Part shown: piece after piece, positions 1 through 8,293 of the stretch
How positions within the stretch are numbered: position 1 is the first letter of the stretch
Layout: every line of letters starts with the position of its first letter
Source of the DNA: Microbacterium sorbitolivorans
Lineage (GTDB): Bacteria > Actinomycetota > Actinomycetes > Actinomycetales > Microbacteriaceae
Reading direction: 5' to 3'
DNA length: 64,000 nucleotides
Assembly: GCF_003327285.1 (NCBI RefSeq)
Contig: NZ_KZ848474.1
Location: forward strand, 124,001-188,000
Made by a program: the position numbers and the translations under genes
Notes under the pieces: generated by a model
Seen by the model: the letters and a program-made list of their open reading frames with translations, nothing else
What the model was told of the DNA's origin: nothing
The model's database searches: none

Positions 1-468
1 CTGGTACTGCATCTGCGTCGAGGCGAACAGCGGCGTGCCGATGATGCCGCGGTCGATCGCGCGCTTGGCCGTCTGGACGCCCGGGCCGAGCACGGTGTCG
101 GGCGCGATGCCGACGCGCAGGCCCGCGGCGTCTGCCTGCTCGAGGAGGGCCTGGGTGCCGACGCGGTCGAGGCCGATCGGCTTCTCGCTCCACACGTGCT
201 TGCCGGCCGCGATCGCCTGCGACGAGATCTCGGCGTGCGTCGCGGGCAGCGTGAGGTTCACGATGACCTGCACGTCGGGGTGGGCGAGAACGTCGTCGCC
301 CGTGCCGTGCTCGGGCACGCCGTACTTGTCGGCCTGCGACTTCGCGCGCTCGACGTTGATGTCGCCCACGATGATGACCTTCACGTCGGGGAAGGACGAG
401 AGGTTCTCAAGGTAGGTGTCGCTGATCATTCCCGCGCCGATGAAACCGACGCCCACGGGCGCGGTCAT
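1..468 (-). CDS. Gfo/Idh/MocA-family oxidoreductase, N-terminal part (cut by window edge)
   Basis: This is the first 156 codons of an NAD(P)-dependent sugar or inositol dehydrogenase; the C-terminal part lies outside the window. The dinucleotide-binding motif GFIGAGMIS is at residues 8-16, and the family's catalytic EKP motif is at residues 95-97 (WSEKPIG). The ATG start overlaps the stop of the upstream isomerase-like gene as ATGA, so the two are translationally coupled. Family members oxidise sugar-like polyols, often alongside a TIM-barrel isomerase as here. The exact substrate cannot be told from this fragment. Confidence 0.9.
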   Translation of the reverse strand, partial: MTAPVGVGFIGAGMISDTYLENLSSFPDVKVIIVGDINVERAKSQADKYGVPEHGTGDDVLAHPDVQVIVNLTLPATHAEISSQAIAAGKHVWSEKPIGLDRVGTQALLEQADAAGLRVGIAPDTVLGPGVQTAKRAIDRGIIGTPLFASTQMQYQ

Positions 469-1286
469 CGTGCGAGCCCCTGCTCGATGAGGAACGAGTA
501 GCTCGCCGCGATGTCGGCGAAGACGTCGCCCGGGGCATTGTCGTACTCGATGACGGCCAGCTCGATCGCGTCGTTCGCGCGGAGGGCGTCCGCGAGCGGC
601 ACCTCGGCCGTGCCCGCGTGGCGCTGGTCGAGCGCGGTCGAGGCAAAGTCTCCGCCGCCCGGGGCCCAGGGGTTCGGCAGCTTGATGCCGTCCTTGACGT
701 GCACCGCGAGCAGGCGGTCGCCCAGGCCGCGGGTCAGCTCGACGACGTCCTGGTCGCCGACGAGGGCCCAGAACAGGTCGAGCTCGAGCTTCACCGATGC
801 GTCGAGCTGCGAGATCGCGTACTCGTAGGCCGTGCGGCCGTCGATCGTCGCCACGAATTCCTGCGCGTGGTTGTGATAACCGACCTCGAGGCCGAAGGTC
901 TTCGCGACCTCGCTCGCGGCGTTGAGGCGCGCGGCGATGTCGTCGACGCCCTCGCGGGTCGCCCAGCGCTCGGCGGGCACGAACGGATCGATAACCGTGT
1001 GGATCCCCGCCGTCGCGGCTGCCTCGAAGACGACTTCGGGCGCGGGGGTCGGGATCTCGCCGTCCGGCGTCCAGAGGGTGTCGGACAGGAGGGGCGCGTG
1101 GCCCGTGGGGGCCGAGAGGCCGCTGGCGTCGAGCGCCTGGCGCAGCGCCGGCGCGCGGCCGACGAAGTCGAACGCCTCGACGCGCGTGAGGCCGATCGCG
1201 GCAAGCTTGTCGAGCGAGCCGCCCATGTCGGCGGTGAATTCCTTCGCCAGCGTGTAGAGCTGGACGGAAGCGGTGGGAGTTGCCAC
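465..1286 (-). CDS. Sugar phosphate isomerase/epimerase (xylose isomerase-like TIM barrel)
   Basis: The 273-residue product belongs to the AP endonuclease 2 / xylose isomerase-like TIM-barrel family (IolE/IolI type). Metal-site motifs are visible: YHNH at residues 137-140, then ELDLFW, HVKDG and a late IEYDN segment. I chose the GTG start at 1286 because AAGGA lies five bases upstream; an in-frame extension to 1358 would run through the promoter region. It is the first gene of an operon with the Gfo/Idh/MocA oxidoreductase (ATGA overlap), a pairing typical of inositol or rare-sugar catabolism. The divergent TetR gene is a likely regulator. The substrate is unknown. Confidence 0.85.
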   Translation of the reverse strand: MATPTASVQLYTLAKEFTADMGGSLDKLAAIGLTRVEAFDFVGRAPALRQALDASGLSAPTGHAPLLSDTLWTPDGEIPTPAPEVVFEAAATAGIHTVIDPFVPAERWATREGVDDIAARLNAASEVAKTFGLEVGYHNHAQEFVATIDGRTAYEYAISQLDASVKLELDLFWALVGDQDVVELTRGLGDRLLAVHVKDGIKLPNPWAPGGGDFASTALDQRHAGTAEVPLADALRANDAIELAVIEYDNAPGDVFADIAASYSFLIEQGLAR

Positions 1287-1399
1287 TGGATCCTTCTTTC
1301 GTACGTCGTCGTTCGGGAAAGTCACGGCCCCGATGCCGTCTGTGCGACAGTAACACAAAAACGAACACTGGTAGGTTTTATCGCCGGTAGATTGGTCGC

Positions 1400-1999
1400 A
1401 TGGAGAACGAGCCGAAATCTGTCATCGGCCGTCGGGGCTCCTACGCGAAGGGCGTCGCCCGCCGGCAGGAGATCCTCGACCGGGCCATCGAGGTGTTTGC
1501 GGAGCGCGGCGCCGACGGCACCTCGCTGCGCCGCATCGCCGAGGCGATCGGCGTCTCGCACGCGACATTGCTGCACTACTTCGACTCGCGGGAGCAGCTG
1601 CTCGTCGCGGTGTATGAGCACGCCGAGAGCCTGCGCCAGGCGCCCGAAGACCTCGAGCAATCCTCCGTCGACGTCATGGTCGCCGCGGCAACTGAGAACG
1701 TCGGCGTGCCCGGCATGGTGCAGCTGTACTCGACCCTCGTCGCGACCGCGATCGAGGAACCGGCAGGCGAGAGCAAGGAGTTCTTCACCCGCCGATTCGA
1801 GCGCGTGCGCACCGACATGGCGCAGCGCCTACGCGACGAGCAGGCCGCCGGAACCGTGCGCGACGACATCGACGCCGAGACGCTCGCGACGATGCTGATC
1901 GCCCTCTCCGACGGCGTGCAGACGCAGTGGCTGCTCGACCCGTCGATCGACCTGCGCGACACGCTCAGCCGCGCGACCGCGCTGATCGCGGCGCGCTGA
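1400..1999 (+). CDS. TetR-family transcriptional regulator
   Basis: The 199-residue protein has an N-terminal TetR helix-turn-helix (RRQEILDRAIEVFAERG, then TSLRRIAEAIGVSHATLLHYF, about residues 22-62) and a helical ligand-binding C-terminal half. It starts 113 bases from the divergent start of the sugar isomerase/oxidoreductase operon. Autoregulation and control of that operon from the shared intergenic region are therefore likely (inference). The spacer is relatively A+T-rich just ahead of the ATG. The ligand cannot be predicted. Confidence 0.88.
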   Translation: MENEPKSVIGRRGSYAKGVARRQEILDRAIEVFAERGADGTSLRRIAEAIGVSHATLLHYFDSREQLLVAVYEHAESLRQAPEDLEQSSVDVMVAAATENVGVPGMVQLYSTLVATAIEEPAGESKEFFTRRFERVRTDMAQRLRDEQAAGTVRDDIDAETLATMLIALSDGVQTQWLLDPSIDLRDTLSRATALIAAR

Positions 2000-2132
2000 T
2001 CCGAGCGGATCCGGCTCACGCGGCCGAGCTGATCCGGCCGACGCGCTCGCGACAATCTGCCAGCGGCGAGGGGGCTCGACGGCGTAACGTTGACGAGACC
2101 GCGCGTGCGGTCCGCAACACGAGAGGATCCGC

Positions 2133-3488
2133 ATGCCCGTCTGGAAGCTGCACGGAAACGGCCGAGACATCACCCCGGGCGCCGTCGTCACGCCGCACGA
2201 GCGCCTGAACTGGCCCGCCACCATGGCGATGGGAGTGCAGCACGTCGTCGCGATGTTCGGCGCCACCTTCCTCGTCCCGACGCTCACGGGCTTCCCGGTC
2301 CCGACCACGCTGCTGTTCTCGGGCGTCGGCACGATCCTGTTCCTGCTCGTGACGCGCAACCGCATGCCGAGCTATCTCGGATCCTCGTTCGCGTTTATCG
2401 CCCCGATAACCGCCGCGACCGCGCAGGGCGCGATCGGATCCGCCCTCGCGGGCGTCGTCGCTGTTGGCGTGCTGCTCGCGATCATCGGCGTCGTCGTGAA
2501 CGTCGCGGGTGTGAAGTGGGTCGATGCGCTCATGCCGCCCGTCGTCGCGGGTGCGATCGTCGCCCTCATCGGCTTCAACCTCGCGCCGACGGCGTGGAAC
2601 AACTTCCAGGCCGACGCGACGGCCGCGACGATCACGCTCGTCGCGACGATCCTCTTCTCGGTGCTGTTCCGCGGCTTCCTCGGCCGCATCTCGATCTTCC
2701 TTGGCGTGCTCGTTGGCTTCCTCTATGCGATCGCGACGGGCTGGTTCGGCCAGGTCAACCCCGACACCGGCCTCACGCCCGCCGAGACGATCGACCAGGC
2801 CGCCTGGATCGGGGCGCCGACGTTCCACATCCCCGATTTCGCCTCGGCGAGCACCTGGTCGACCCTCGCGATGTTCCTGCCGGTCGTGCTGGTGCTGGTC
2901 GCCGAAAACGTGGGCCACGTGCGCGGCGTCGCGACGATGACGGGCGACGAGAGCCTCAACAAGGAGACCGGCCGCGCGTTGCTCGCCGACGGTATCGCGA
3001 CGACGTTCGCGGGCCTCGGCGGCGGATCCGGAACCACCACCTACGGCGAGAACATCGGCGTGATGGCGGCGACGCGCGTCTACTCGACGGCCGTGTACTG
3101 GGTCGCCGGCTTCGCCGCGATCCTGCTCGCGTTCTCGCCCAAGGTGGGCGCCGTGTTCAACTCGATTCCCCCGGGAGTGCTCGGCGGCGTCACAACCGCG
3201 CTCTACGGCCTGATCGGCATCATCGGCATCAAGATCTGGGTCGATAATCGCGTCGACTTCTCGCGCCCCGTGAACCAGTACACCGCGGCCGTCTCGCTCG
3301 TGATCGGTATCGCGGGCTTCCAGATCAAGAACGACGGCTTCGAGCTCGGCGGCATCGTTCTCGGAACCGTCGCGGCCCTCGTGATCTACCACGCCGGCAA
3401 CGCGATCGCCCGCGCCCGCAAGACCGGCGCCGACGACGGCGGCCCGATCCCCGCGGTCGGTCAGCTGGGCGGCGACCCGCAGGACTGA
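2133..3488 (+). CDS. uraA: Uracil/xanthine permease, NCS2 family (UraA-like)
   Basis: This 451-residue integral membrane protein imports a nucleobase, most likely uracil, by proton symport. It closely follows the UraA pattern: QHVVAMFGATFLVPTLTG near the N-terminus, YLGSSFAFI, VLVAENVGHVRG (substrate-site glutamate and the nearby histidine) and TTYGENIGVMAATRVYS (the second conserved glutamate). About 14 hydrophobic segments can be seen, as expected for the family. The ATG follows GAGAGGAT with good spacing. It stands alone, with no pyrimidine genes beside it. Xanthine cannot be excluded, but the motifs favour uracil. Confidence 0.9.
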   Translation: MPVWKLHGNGRDITPGAVVTPHERLNWPATMAMGVQHVVAMFGATFLVPTLTGFPVPTTLLFSGVGTILFLLVTRNRMPSYLGSSFAFIAPITAATAQGAIGSALAGVVAVGVLLAIIGVVVNVAGVKWVDALMPPVVAGAIVALIGFNLAPTAWNNFQADATAATITLVATILFSVLFRGFLGRISIFLGVLVGFLYAIATGWFGQVNPDTGLTPAETIDQAAWIGAPTFHIPDFASASTWSTLAMFLPVVLVLVAENVGHVRGVATMTGDESLNKETGRALLADGIATTFAGLGGGSGTTTYGENIGVMAATRVYSTAVYWVAGFAAILLAFSPKVGAVFNSIPPGVLGGVTTALYGLIGIIGIKIWVDNRVDFSRPVNQYTAAVSLVIGIAGFQIKNDGFELGGIVLGTVAALVIYHAGNAIARARKTGADDGGPIPAVGQLGGDPQD

Positions 3489-3545
3489 CGCTTCGCGTCG
3501 CGGCTCGGTGCGGGCCGCGGCGCGAGCGCGCGAAGAAGGAACGGG

Positions 3546-4646
3546 ATGGACATTCAGCGGATCCACGACGACGCCGCGGCGGGCGGGTTCGCCCTCGACG
3601 CCGCGCAGCTGCGCGCGCTCGACGCGCTCGCGGATCCGTCGGTCGGGGTGTATCTGTCCGGCCCCGCCGGGCGCGGGAAGTCCTGGCTCGCCGACGCGTG
3701 GTTCCGCCACGCGCCCTCCCCGAACAAGCGCCGCGTGCACTTCCACGCGTTCCTCGACGAGCTGCACCGCGCCGTCTTCGCGCGCCAAACGGCCCTCCGC
3801 TCAGGTGGGTCGCCAAAAAATGTCGCGTCGCGGAGCGACGAGCGACATTTTTTGGCTACCCACCGCGTGGTCATCACGAGCGGGCCCGATTCGACGCGCG
3901 ACGTGCTCGCGGCCGCGCCCGTGGATCCGGTCGGCGACGCGATCGCCGACGTCGTGGGCGACGCCGCGCTGCTCGTGTTCGACGAGTTCCACCTGCACGA
4001 TCCCGCCGACGCCCTGCTGCTCACGAAACTGCTCCAGCACGCCGCGGCGCGCGGCACCCGCGTCGTCGCGACCTCGAATTACTCCCCCGACGAGCTCCTC
4101 CCGGATCCGGTCTTCCACGACATGGCCGAGCCCGCGATCCGGCTCATCGCCGAGACGATGCGCCACGTGCGGCTCGACGGCGCGACCGACTACCGGCGGG
4201 TTTCCTCTTTGCCGGGCGGCGCCGGATCCGCGGGCGACCCGCTCGCCGGCCGCGGCTTCGCCGCCGGCGCGTGGGTGGCGGATCCGCCCGCGGGGGTGCC
4301 TGATGGATCCGAAACCGTGCGGGTGCGCGACCGCGACTTCGAGGTCGTATCGGCGCAAGGCGAGCTCTGGATCACCTTCGACCAGCTCTGCTCGGCCGCG
4401 ACGAGCGCGATCGAATACCTCGACTGGGCCGAGCGTTTCGGCCGGTGGATCGTGCTCGATGTTCCGGGCTTCGACGGGCTCGTCGAGGCCCCTCGCCAGC
4501 GCTTCGTCACGGCGATCGACGTGCTCGTCGACCGCGACGTCGAGGCGGTGTTCGTCTCGCCCCTCACCCGCGAGGAGTTCGCGGAATCGGCCGCGGGAAC
4601 CCGCGACGCGGAGCGCCTCCTCAGCAGGCTCGCGCTGCTCTCCTAG
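3546..4646 (+). CDS. zapE: ZapE/AFG1-type cell-division ATPase with an internal palindromic insertion
   Basis: This 366-residue AFG1-like P-loop ATPase has Walker A GPAGRGKS (about residues 39-46), then HFHAFLDELHRAVF. Walker B is LLVFDEFHL, the sensor region VVATSNYSPDELLPD, and a DYRR segment follows, as in ZapE. ZapE acts with FtsZ at the division site in proteobacteria; the actinobacterial role is less clear. Between the HRAVF segment and Walker B the reading frame runs through a nearly perfect 23+23 base inverted repeat (3804-3864). This adds a charged segment (SPKNVASRSDERHF) in a variable loop without breaking the frame. The C-terminal 130 residues have no family assignment. The stop overlaps the stop of the convergent gene. 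Confidence 0.82.
   Translation: MDIQRIHDDAAAGGFALDAAQLRALDALADPSVGVYLSGPAGRGKSWLADAWFRHAPSPNKRRVHFHAFLDELHRAVFARQTALRSGGSPKNVASRSDERHFLATHRVVITSGPDSTRDVLAAAPVDPVGDAIADVVGDAALLVFDEFHLHDPADALLLTKLLQHAAARGTRVVATSNYSPDELLPDPVFHDMAEPAIRLIAETMRHVRLDGATDYRRVSSLPGGAGSAGDPLAGRGFAAGAWVADPPAGVPDGSETVRVRDRDFEVVSAQGELWITFDQLCSAATSAIEYLDWAERFGRWIVLDVPGFDGLVEAPRQRFVTAIDVLVDRDVEAVFVSPLTREEFAESAAGTRDAERLLSRLALLS
3804..3864. repeat. Long inverted repeat inside the zapE coding sequence
   Basis: The left arm is 3804-3826 and the right arm 3842-3864. The 23-base arms are complementary except for one position and include A6/T6 runs. The 15-base centre is itself partly palindromic (GTCGC GGA GCGAC). The A/T runs are unlike the surrounding high-G+C coding sequence, which suggests an inserted element. 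Confidence 0.85.
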
Positions 4647-5014
4647 CGCTCGTCGTCGAGGCCGCGCTCCTTGCGGCGGCGGGCAAGCTCCTCGCGGAGC
4701 TTCTCCTCATACTCTTCCCGTTCGAGGTCGGCGAGCTGCTGCTCGGTCGTGCGGAAGGTCGAGGGCGCGGGGCGCTGCGACTGGGGCGCGGTCTGCTGCG
4801 GGTTCTGCGGGAAGCGGATCGACGGGGCCACGCCCTGCACGTATTCGCGCCCGATGACCCACCAGAGAACGCTGCCGATGAAGGGCAGGAGGAACACGAC
4901 GATGATCCACACCATCTTCGGCAGGTAGCGCACGCGATCCTCCGGGATGCGGATGATGTCGACGAGCGATGCGATGAAGAGGGCGAGGTTCAGGGCGCCG
5001 ATAAGGAAGGGCAT
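4643..5014 (-). CDS. PLDc_N-domain small membrane protein
   Basis: The 123-residue protein has two N-terminal membrane segments (about residues 3-20 and 33-53) in the phospholipase D N-terminal domain pattern (LPKMVWIIVVFLLPFIGSVLWW), with no catalytic HKD motif. The C-terminal half is charged and likely coiled (LEREEYEEKLREELARRRKE). Such proteins are common and uncharacterised in actinobacteria. Its TAG stop and the TAG stop of zapE are both contained in the palindrome CTAG at 4643-4646, so the two genes converge with a four-base overlap. Confidence 0.8.
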   Translation of the reverse strand: MPFLIGALNLALFIASLVDIIRIPEDRVRYLPKMVWIIVVFLLPFIGSVLWWVIGREYVQGVAPSIRFPQNPQQTAPQSQRPAPSTFRTTEQQLADLEREEYEEKLREELARRRKERGLDDER

Positions 5015-5048
5015 ACCAGCATCCTATTTAGCCCCGGCCGGGTCAGGA

Positions 5049-5054
5049 TAGAAT
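5049..5054 (+). promoter_or_regulatory. Candidate -10 element of purS-purQ
   Basis: TAGAAT lies about 40 bases ahead of the purS ATG and is the only clear TATAAT-like hexamer in the short gap between the divergent genes. No convincing -35 hexamer is visible. It is a proposal from sequence pattern alone. Confidence 0.4.
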
Positions 5055-5093
5055 CGACGTATCCTTCCCGCCCGCGATTCACGGAGCTCAATA

Positions 5094-5339
5094 ATGCCCA
5101 CCATCGTCGTCGACGTTATGCCCAAGGCCGAGCTGCTGGACCCGCAGGGCAAGGCAGTCACCGGCTCCCTTGCTCGCCTTGGTCACGGCCAGTTCCAGAA
5201 CGTGCGCATTGGCAAGCGCGTCGAGATGACCGTTGAGGGCGAGGTGACCGACGAGGTGCTCGCCGAGGCCAAGAAGGTCGCCGAGGAGATCCTCTCGAAC
5301 CAGGTCATCGAAGACGTCATTAGCATCGAGGTCGTCTAA
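5094..5339 (+). CDS. purS: Phosphoribosylformylglycinamidine synthase subunit PurS
   Basis: This is the 81-residue small subunit of the three-part FGAM synthase, which converts FGAR to FGAM in de novo purine synthesis. It matches PurS in length and pattern: [20 protein letters not shown] at the start, the [11 protein letters not shown] segment and an ISIEVV end. PurS dimers bridge PurQ and PurL so that ammonia can pass between them. The stop overlaps the purQ start by one base (TAATG). No purL follows; it must lie elsewhere in the genome. Confidence 0.96.
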   Translation: MPTIVVDVMPKAELLDPQGKAVTGSLARLGHGQFQNVRIGKRVEMTVEGEVTDEVLAEAKKVAEEILSNQVIEDVISIEVV

Positions 5340-6040
5340 TGGCTGCCCGCATCGGTGTCGTCACGTTCCCGGGTTCGCTCGACGACCGTGACGCGCAGCG
5401 CGCGATCCGCGTGGCGGGCGCCGAGCCCGTCGCACTGTGGCACGGTTCGCACGACCTCGAGGGCGTCGACGCGGTCATCCTGCCGGGAGGTTTCTCGTAC
5501 GGCGACTACCTGCGCGCCGGTGCGATTGCGGCGCTCGCGCCGATCATGACCGAGGTCAAGGACGCCGCGGCCAAGGGCATGCCCGTCCTCGGTATCTGCA
5601 ACGGATTCCAGATGCTCGTCGAGGCGCACCTGCTGCCCGGCGGCCTGATCCGCAACGCGCACCAGCAGTTCATCCGCCGCGACCAGAAGCTCGTGGTCGA
5701 GAACGCCGACACCGCCTGGACGAACGCGTTCCGCAAGGGCGACGAGATCGTCATCCCGCTGAAGAACGCCGACGGCGGCTACACGGCAGACGCCGAGACC
5801 CTCAAGCGCATCAACGGCGAGGGCCAGGTCGCGTTCCGCTACGCGGGCGTCAACCCCAACGGCTCGCTCGACGACATCGCCGGCCTCACCAACGAGGCGG
5901 GCAACGTCGTCGGCCTGATGCCGCACCCCGAGCACGCCGTCGAGGCGGGCTTCGGACCCAACACGACCGACGCGATGCGCTCGGGCGTCGACGGCCTCCG
6001 CTTCTTCGAGAGCGCCCTCCGCGCCCTGCAGCTGGCGTAA
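5339..6040 (+). CDS. purQ: Phosphoribosylformylglycinamidine synthase subunit PurQ (glutaminase)
   Basis: This 233-residue class I glutamine amidotransferase releases ammonia for FGAM synthesis. Motifs are clear: [13 protein letters not shown] at the start, [14 protein letters not shown], the nucleophile cysteine in GICNGFQML (about residue 87) and the His/Glu pair in MPHPEHAVE near the C-terminus. It is coupled to purS by a TAATG overlap. Neither purS nor purQ contains GGATCC, in contrast to many neighbouring genes. A strong terminator follows 15 bases after the stop, so the operon ends here. Confidence 0.97.
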   Translation: MAARIGVVTFPGSLDDRDAQRAIRVAGAEPVALWHGSHDLEGVDAVILPGGFSYGDYLRAGAIAALAPIMTEVKDAAAKGMPVLGICNGFQMLVEAHLLPGGLIRNAHQQFIRRDQKLVVENADTAWTNAFRKGDEIVIPLKNADGGYTADAETLKRINGEGQVAFRYAGVNPNGSLDDIAGLTNEAGNVVGLMPHPEHAVEAGFGPNTTDAMRSGVDGLRFFESALRALQLA

Positions 6041-6055
6041 GCAGTTACGCGCACG

Positions 6056-6092
6056 ATGGCCCGCCCCGATGGGGCGGGCCATTTGTGTTTTT
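6056..6092 (+). terminator. Rho-independent terminator of purS-purQ
   Basis: A perfect 12-base stem (6056-6067 with 6071-6082) closes a GAT loop and is followed by TTGTGTTTTT. It lies 15 bases after the purQ stop. Confidence 0.92.
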
Positions 6093-6112
6093 CCCGCACG
6101 CTCCCCTCCTAT

Positions 6113-6219
6113 GCGGAGCGAAGCGACCGCCCGCCCGGCCCCGCTGGCTCGGGCCTGGCGGGCGGATCCGCCCCGCGGATCCGCGGGACGCGGGGCCGGG
6201 CGGGCGGTCGCGCAGCGGC
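6113..6219. repeat. Structured hairpin element D, copy 1
   Basis: A perfect 22-base stem (6123-6144 with 6190-6211) encloses a 45-base loop, which itself contains the palindromes GGCGGATCCGCC and CCGCGGATCCGCGG. A second copy at 59684-59793 keeps the loop (starting TGGCTCGGG) and the flanks (GAGCGAAGCG on the left, CGCGCAG then GGCC on the right). Its stem arms differ but still pair. Either a structured RNA or a small repeat element could give this pattern. The orientation is unknown. Confidence 0.8.
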
Positions 6220-6229
6220 CCACGGACCT

Positions 6230-6291
6230 AGGCAGGCGGCCGCGCAACGCGCACGGATCCAGGCGGGCGGCCGCGCAACGGGCGCGGATCC
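6230..6291. repeat. Two 31-base tandem direct repeats
   Basis: Copies at 6230-6260 and 6261-6291 begin AGGC(A/G)GGCGGCCGCGCAA, end in CGGATCC and differ at three positions. They lie between hairpin element D and the next gene. No function is visible. Confidence 0.75.
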
Positions 6292-6339
6292 GGATCCGGA
6301 ACGCGCGCGGCGCGAAGAACGGGCCGCTACATTGGATCC

Positions 6340-7260
6340 GTGACCCTCATCGTTTCTGTTCCCACCGACCAGCTCGCGTCGGACATCCGCGCGCTCCTCA
6401 CCTCCACCGACGACATCGAGGTCGTTCTCTGGGCCGAGGGCGATGCCCCGCGCGACGACATCGACATCGTGGTGCCGCCGTATATGAAGCAGGGCAAGAT
6501 GCTGCGCGCGGTGCAGGAGATCAAGCCGCGGCTGATCCAGGGACAGGCGATCGGATACGACGGCGTCGCCGACGTGCTGCCCGAGGGCTTCGTCTACGCG
6601 AACGCGTCGAGCGTGCACGAGACGGCGACGGCCGAGCTCACGGTGGGCCTGCTCATCGCGGCCCAGCGCGGGTTCGCCGACTTCGTTCGGCACCAGGATC
6701 AGTCCGACTGGTTCTACGAGAAGACCCCCGGCCTCGCCGATTCGCGGGTGCTGATGCTGGGCTACGGCGGGGTCGCGAAGGCGATCGCCGCGCGGCTGGA
6801 TCCGTTCGAGGTCGACCTCACCGTCCTCGCATCGCGCGCTCGCGAGGAGGACGGGCGCCACGTGCACGGCATCGACGAGTACCGCGACCTGCTGCCGACT
6901 GCCGACATCCTGATCAACGTCCTGCCGGGCGGATCCGAGACCCGGCACCTCATCGACGATGCCGCGCTCTCCGCGCTGCCGGATGGCGCGCTCGTCGTGA
7001 ACGTCGGCCGCGGCCCGACCGTCGACACGGAAGCGCTCGTGGATCACGTGCGCCGTGGGCGGATCCGCGTCGCGAGCGACGTCTTCGATCCGGAGCCCCT
7101 GCCCGCCGATCACCCGCTGTGGACGCTGCCGAACGTGTTCCTCACGCCCCACGTCGGCGGCCTGACGAACGCGATGGCCCCGCGCATCGCCCGCCTCGTC
7201 GCTGACCAGGCCCGCCGCCTCGCGCGGGGCGAGGATCCGATCAACGTCGTCATCGGCTGA
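6340..7260 (+). CDS. D-isomer-specific 2-hydroxyacid dehydrogenase
   Basis: The 306-residue protein is an NAD(P)-dependent dehydrogenase of the phosphoglycerate/glyoxylate reductase superfamily. It has the ETATAELTVGLL helix, a dinucleotide site at VLMLGYGGVAKAIAARL (about residues 140-156), NVGRGPTVD carrying the catalytic arginine region, VFDPEPLPADHPLW with the glutamate, and TPHVGGLT with the catalytic histidine. The start is GTG with no strong ribosome site. It stands alone between two repeat blocks, so the substrate cannot be inferred from context. Confidence 0.88.
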   Translation: MTLIVSVPTDQLASDIRALLTSTDDIEVVLWAEGDAPRDDIDIVVPPYMKQGKMLRAVQEIKPRLIQGQAIGYDGVADVLPEGFVYANASSVHETATAELTVGLLIAAQRGFADFVRHQDQSDWFYEKTPGLADSRVLMLGYGGVAKAIAARLDPFEVDLTVLASRAREEDGRHVHGIDEYRDLLPTADILINVLPGGSETRHLIDDAALSALPDGALVVNVGRGPTVDTEALVDHVRRGRIRVASDVFDPEPLPADHPLWTLPNVFLTPHVGGLTNAMAPRIARLVADQARRLARGEDPINVVIG

Positions 7261-7267
7261 CGCTTCG

Positions 7268-7401
7268 GGGATGCGTTCGTGTCACTCTCGGCGCTGAGAA
7301 CGACACGACGGCATCCCTGGGCGCGACGGCCCGGGCGGTCGCGTCGCTTAGGGATGCGTTCACGTCGTTCTCAGCGCTCAGAACGACACGACGGCATCCC
7401 T
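7268..7401. repeat. Palindromic repeat family B, two units
   Basis: Units at 7268-7318 and 7350-7401 read inward from GGGATGCGTTC to GGCATCCC, with inner arms GTCGTTCT and AGAACGAC. Each is an imperfect palindrome of about 50 bases. The 31-base spacer (GGGCGGTCGCGTCG core) recurs between the units at 17.3 kb. The block lies between two convergent genes. Confidence 0.85.
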
Positions 7402-7417
7402 GCACGATGCCCCGTGT

Positions 7418-8293
7418 CTAGGGAGCGAGCAATGCCGCGCCGCGCGCCCCTGCCCATACCCCGAGTGTCGCGAGGCGCACCTCGGGAATGGTATGGAACG
7501 TCGCGTCTGCACGCGCCACGTCTACGGCCGGTTCCACGGTCCATCGAGCAGAGCGAGAGAGACCGCCGCCGACGACAATGAGGGCCGGATCCAGAAGGGC
7601 GCTGAGCTCGAGGATCCCGCGGCCCAGCGCATGCGCGGCCGCGTCGAAGGCAGCACGGGCCGGCCCGTCACCAGCCTCCGCCGCGCGCACGACGTCGAGC
7701 GCCGTCGCGCCCTGCGGCACGGATCCGCCGCGGTCTCGCCACCGATCGGCAATCTTCGTCCCGCCGATGGCCGTCTCGAGGCAGCCAGTCTGACCGCACG
7801 AACACCGCACGCCGTTGCCGGCAACGGCGAGATGTCCGATCTCGCCCGCCGCACCGTGTGCGCCCTTTCGAACGGCACCGTCCACGACGTGGGCGCCCGC
7901 GATCCCCGTTCCCAGGGCGATCACGAAGACGTCGTCGCTGCCGCGACCCGCCCCGAGGCGCGCCTCCGCGAGCGCCGCCGCCTCGCCGTCTTGCACGGCG
8001 CGGCCCGGAATCCCGAGTGCGCTCGCGAGCGTTTCGGCGGGCCGGGTGCCGTCAAGCCAGCTCATGTTGGCGGCGCGTCCGACGACACCGGTCGCGGGGT
8101 CGAGCGTGCCCGCGATGGTCACGGCGAAGCCGGTGGGCGCGTCACGGGCTGTGGCGACGAACCCACGGACAGAATCAGCGAGCTCATCGAGTGGGCCTGA
8201 CGGCACAACCGTCTGGTCGATCATCTCGCCGTCAGTCGACACGAGGACGAGTTTGGTGTCCGTGCCTCCGTAGTCGATGCCGAGCGAGCTCAC
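7418..8293 (-). CDS. ROK-family sugar kinase
   Basis: The 291-residue protein phosphorylates a sugar, in the glucokinase / N-acetyl-hexosamine kinase group. The N-terminal phosphate-binding motif is SLGIDYGGTDTKL. The ROK signature is GEIGHLAVAGNG followed by the zinc-binding CSCGQTGCLE (about residues 160-182). VQDGEAAALAEAR replaces the usual ENDAN segment but keeps the catalytic aspartate. It is the last gene of the Dpp-MlrC-CutC operon and overlaps cutC by ATGA, which points to a sugar moiety in the transported compound (inference). There is no helix-turn-helix, so it is an enzyme and not a regulator. Confidence 0.88.
   Translation of the reverse strand: MSSLGIDYGGTDTKLVLVSTDGEMIDQTVVPSGPLDELADSVRGFVATARDAPTGFAVTIAGTLDPATGVVGRAANMSWLDGTRPAETLASALGIPGRAVQDGEAAALAEARLGAGRGSDDVFVIALGTGIAGAHVVDGAVRKGAHGAAGEIGHLAVAGNGVRCSCGQTGCLETAIGGTKIADRWRDRGGSVPQGATALDVVRAAEAGDGPARAAFDAAAHALGRGILELSALLDPALIVVGGGLSRSARWTVEPAVDVARADATFHTIPEVRLATLGVWAGARGAALLAP

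Noticed and set aside
2016..3788. A 590-codon minus-strand frame
   Set aside because: It lies opposite the UraA-like permease; the Arg/Asp/Glu-rich translation is an antisense artefact of a membrane protein gene.
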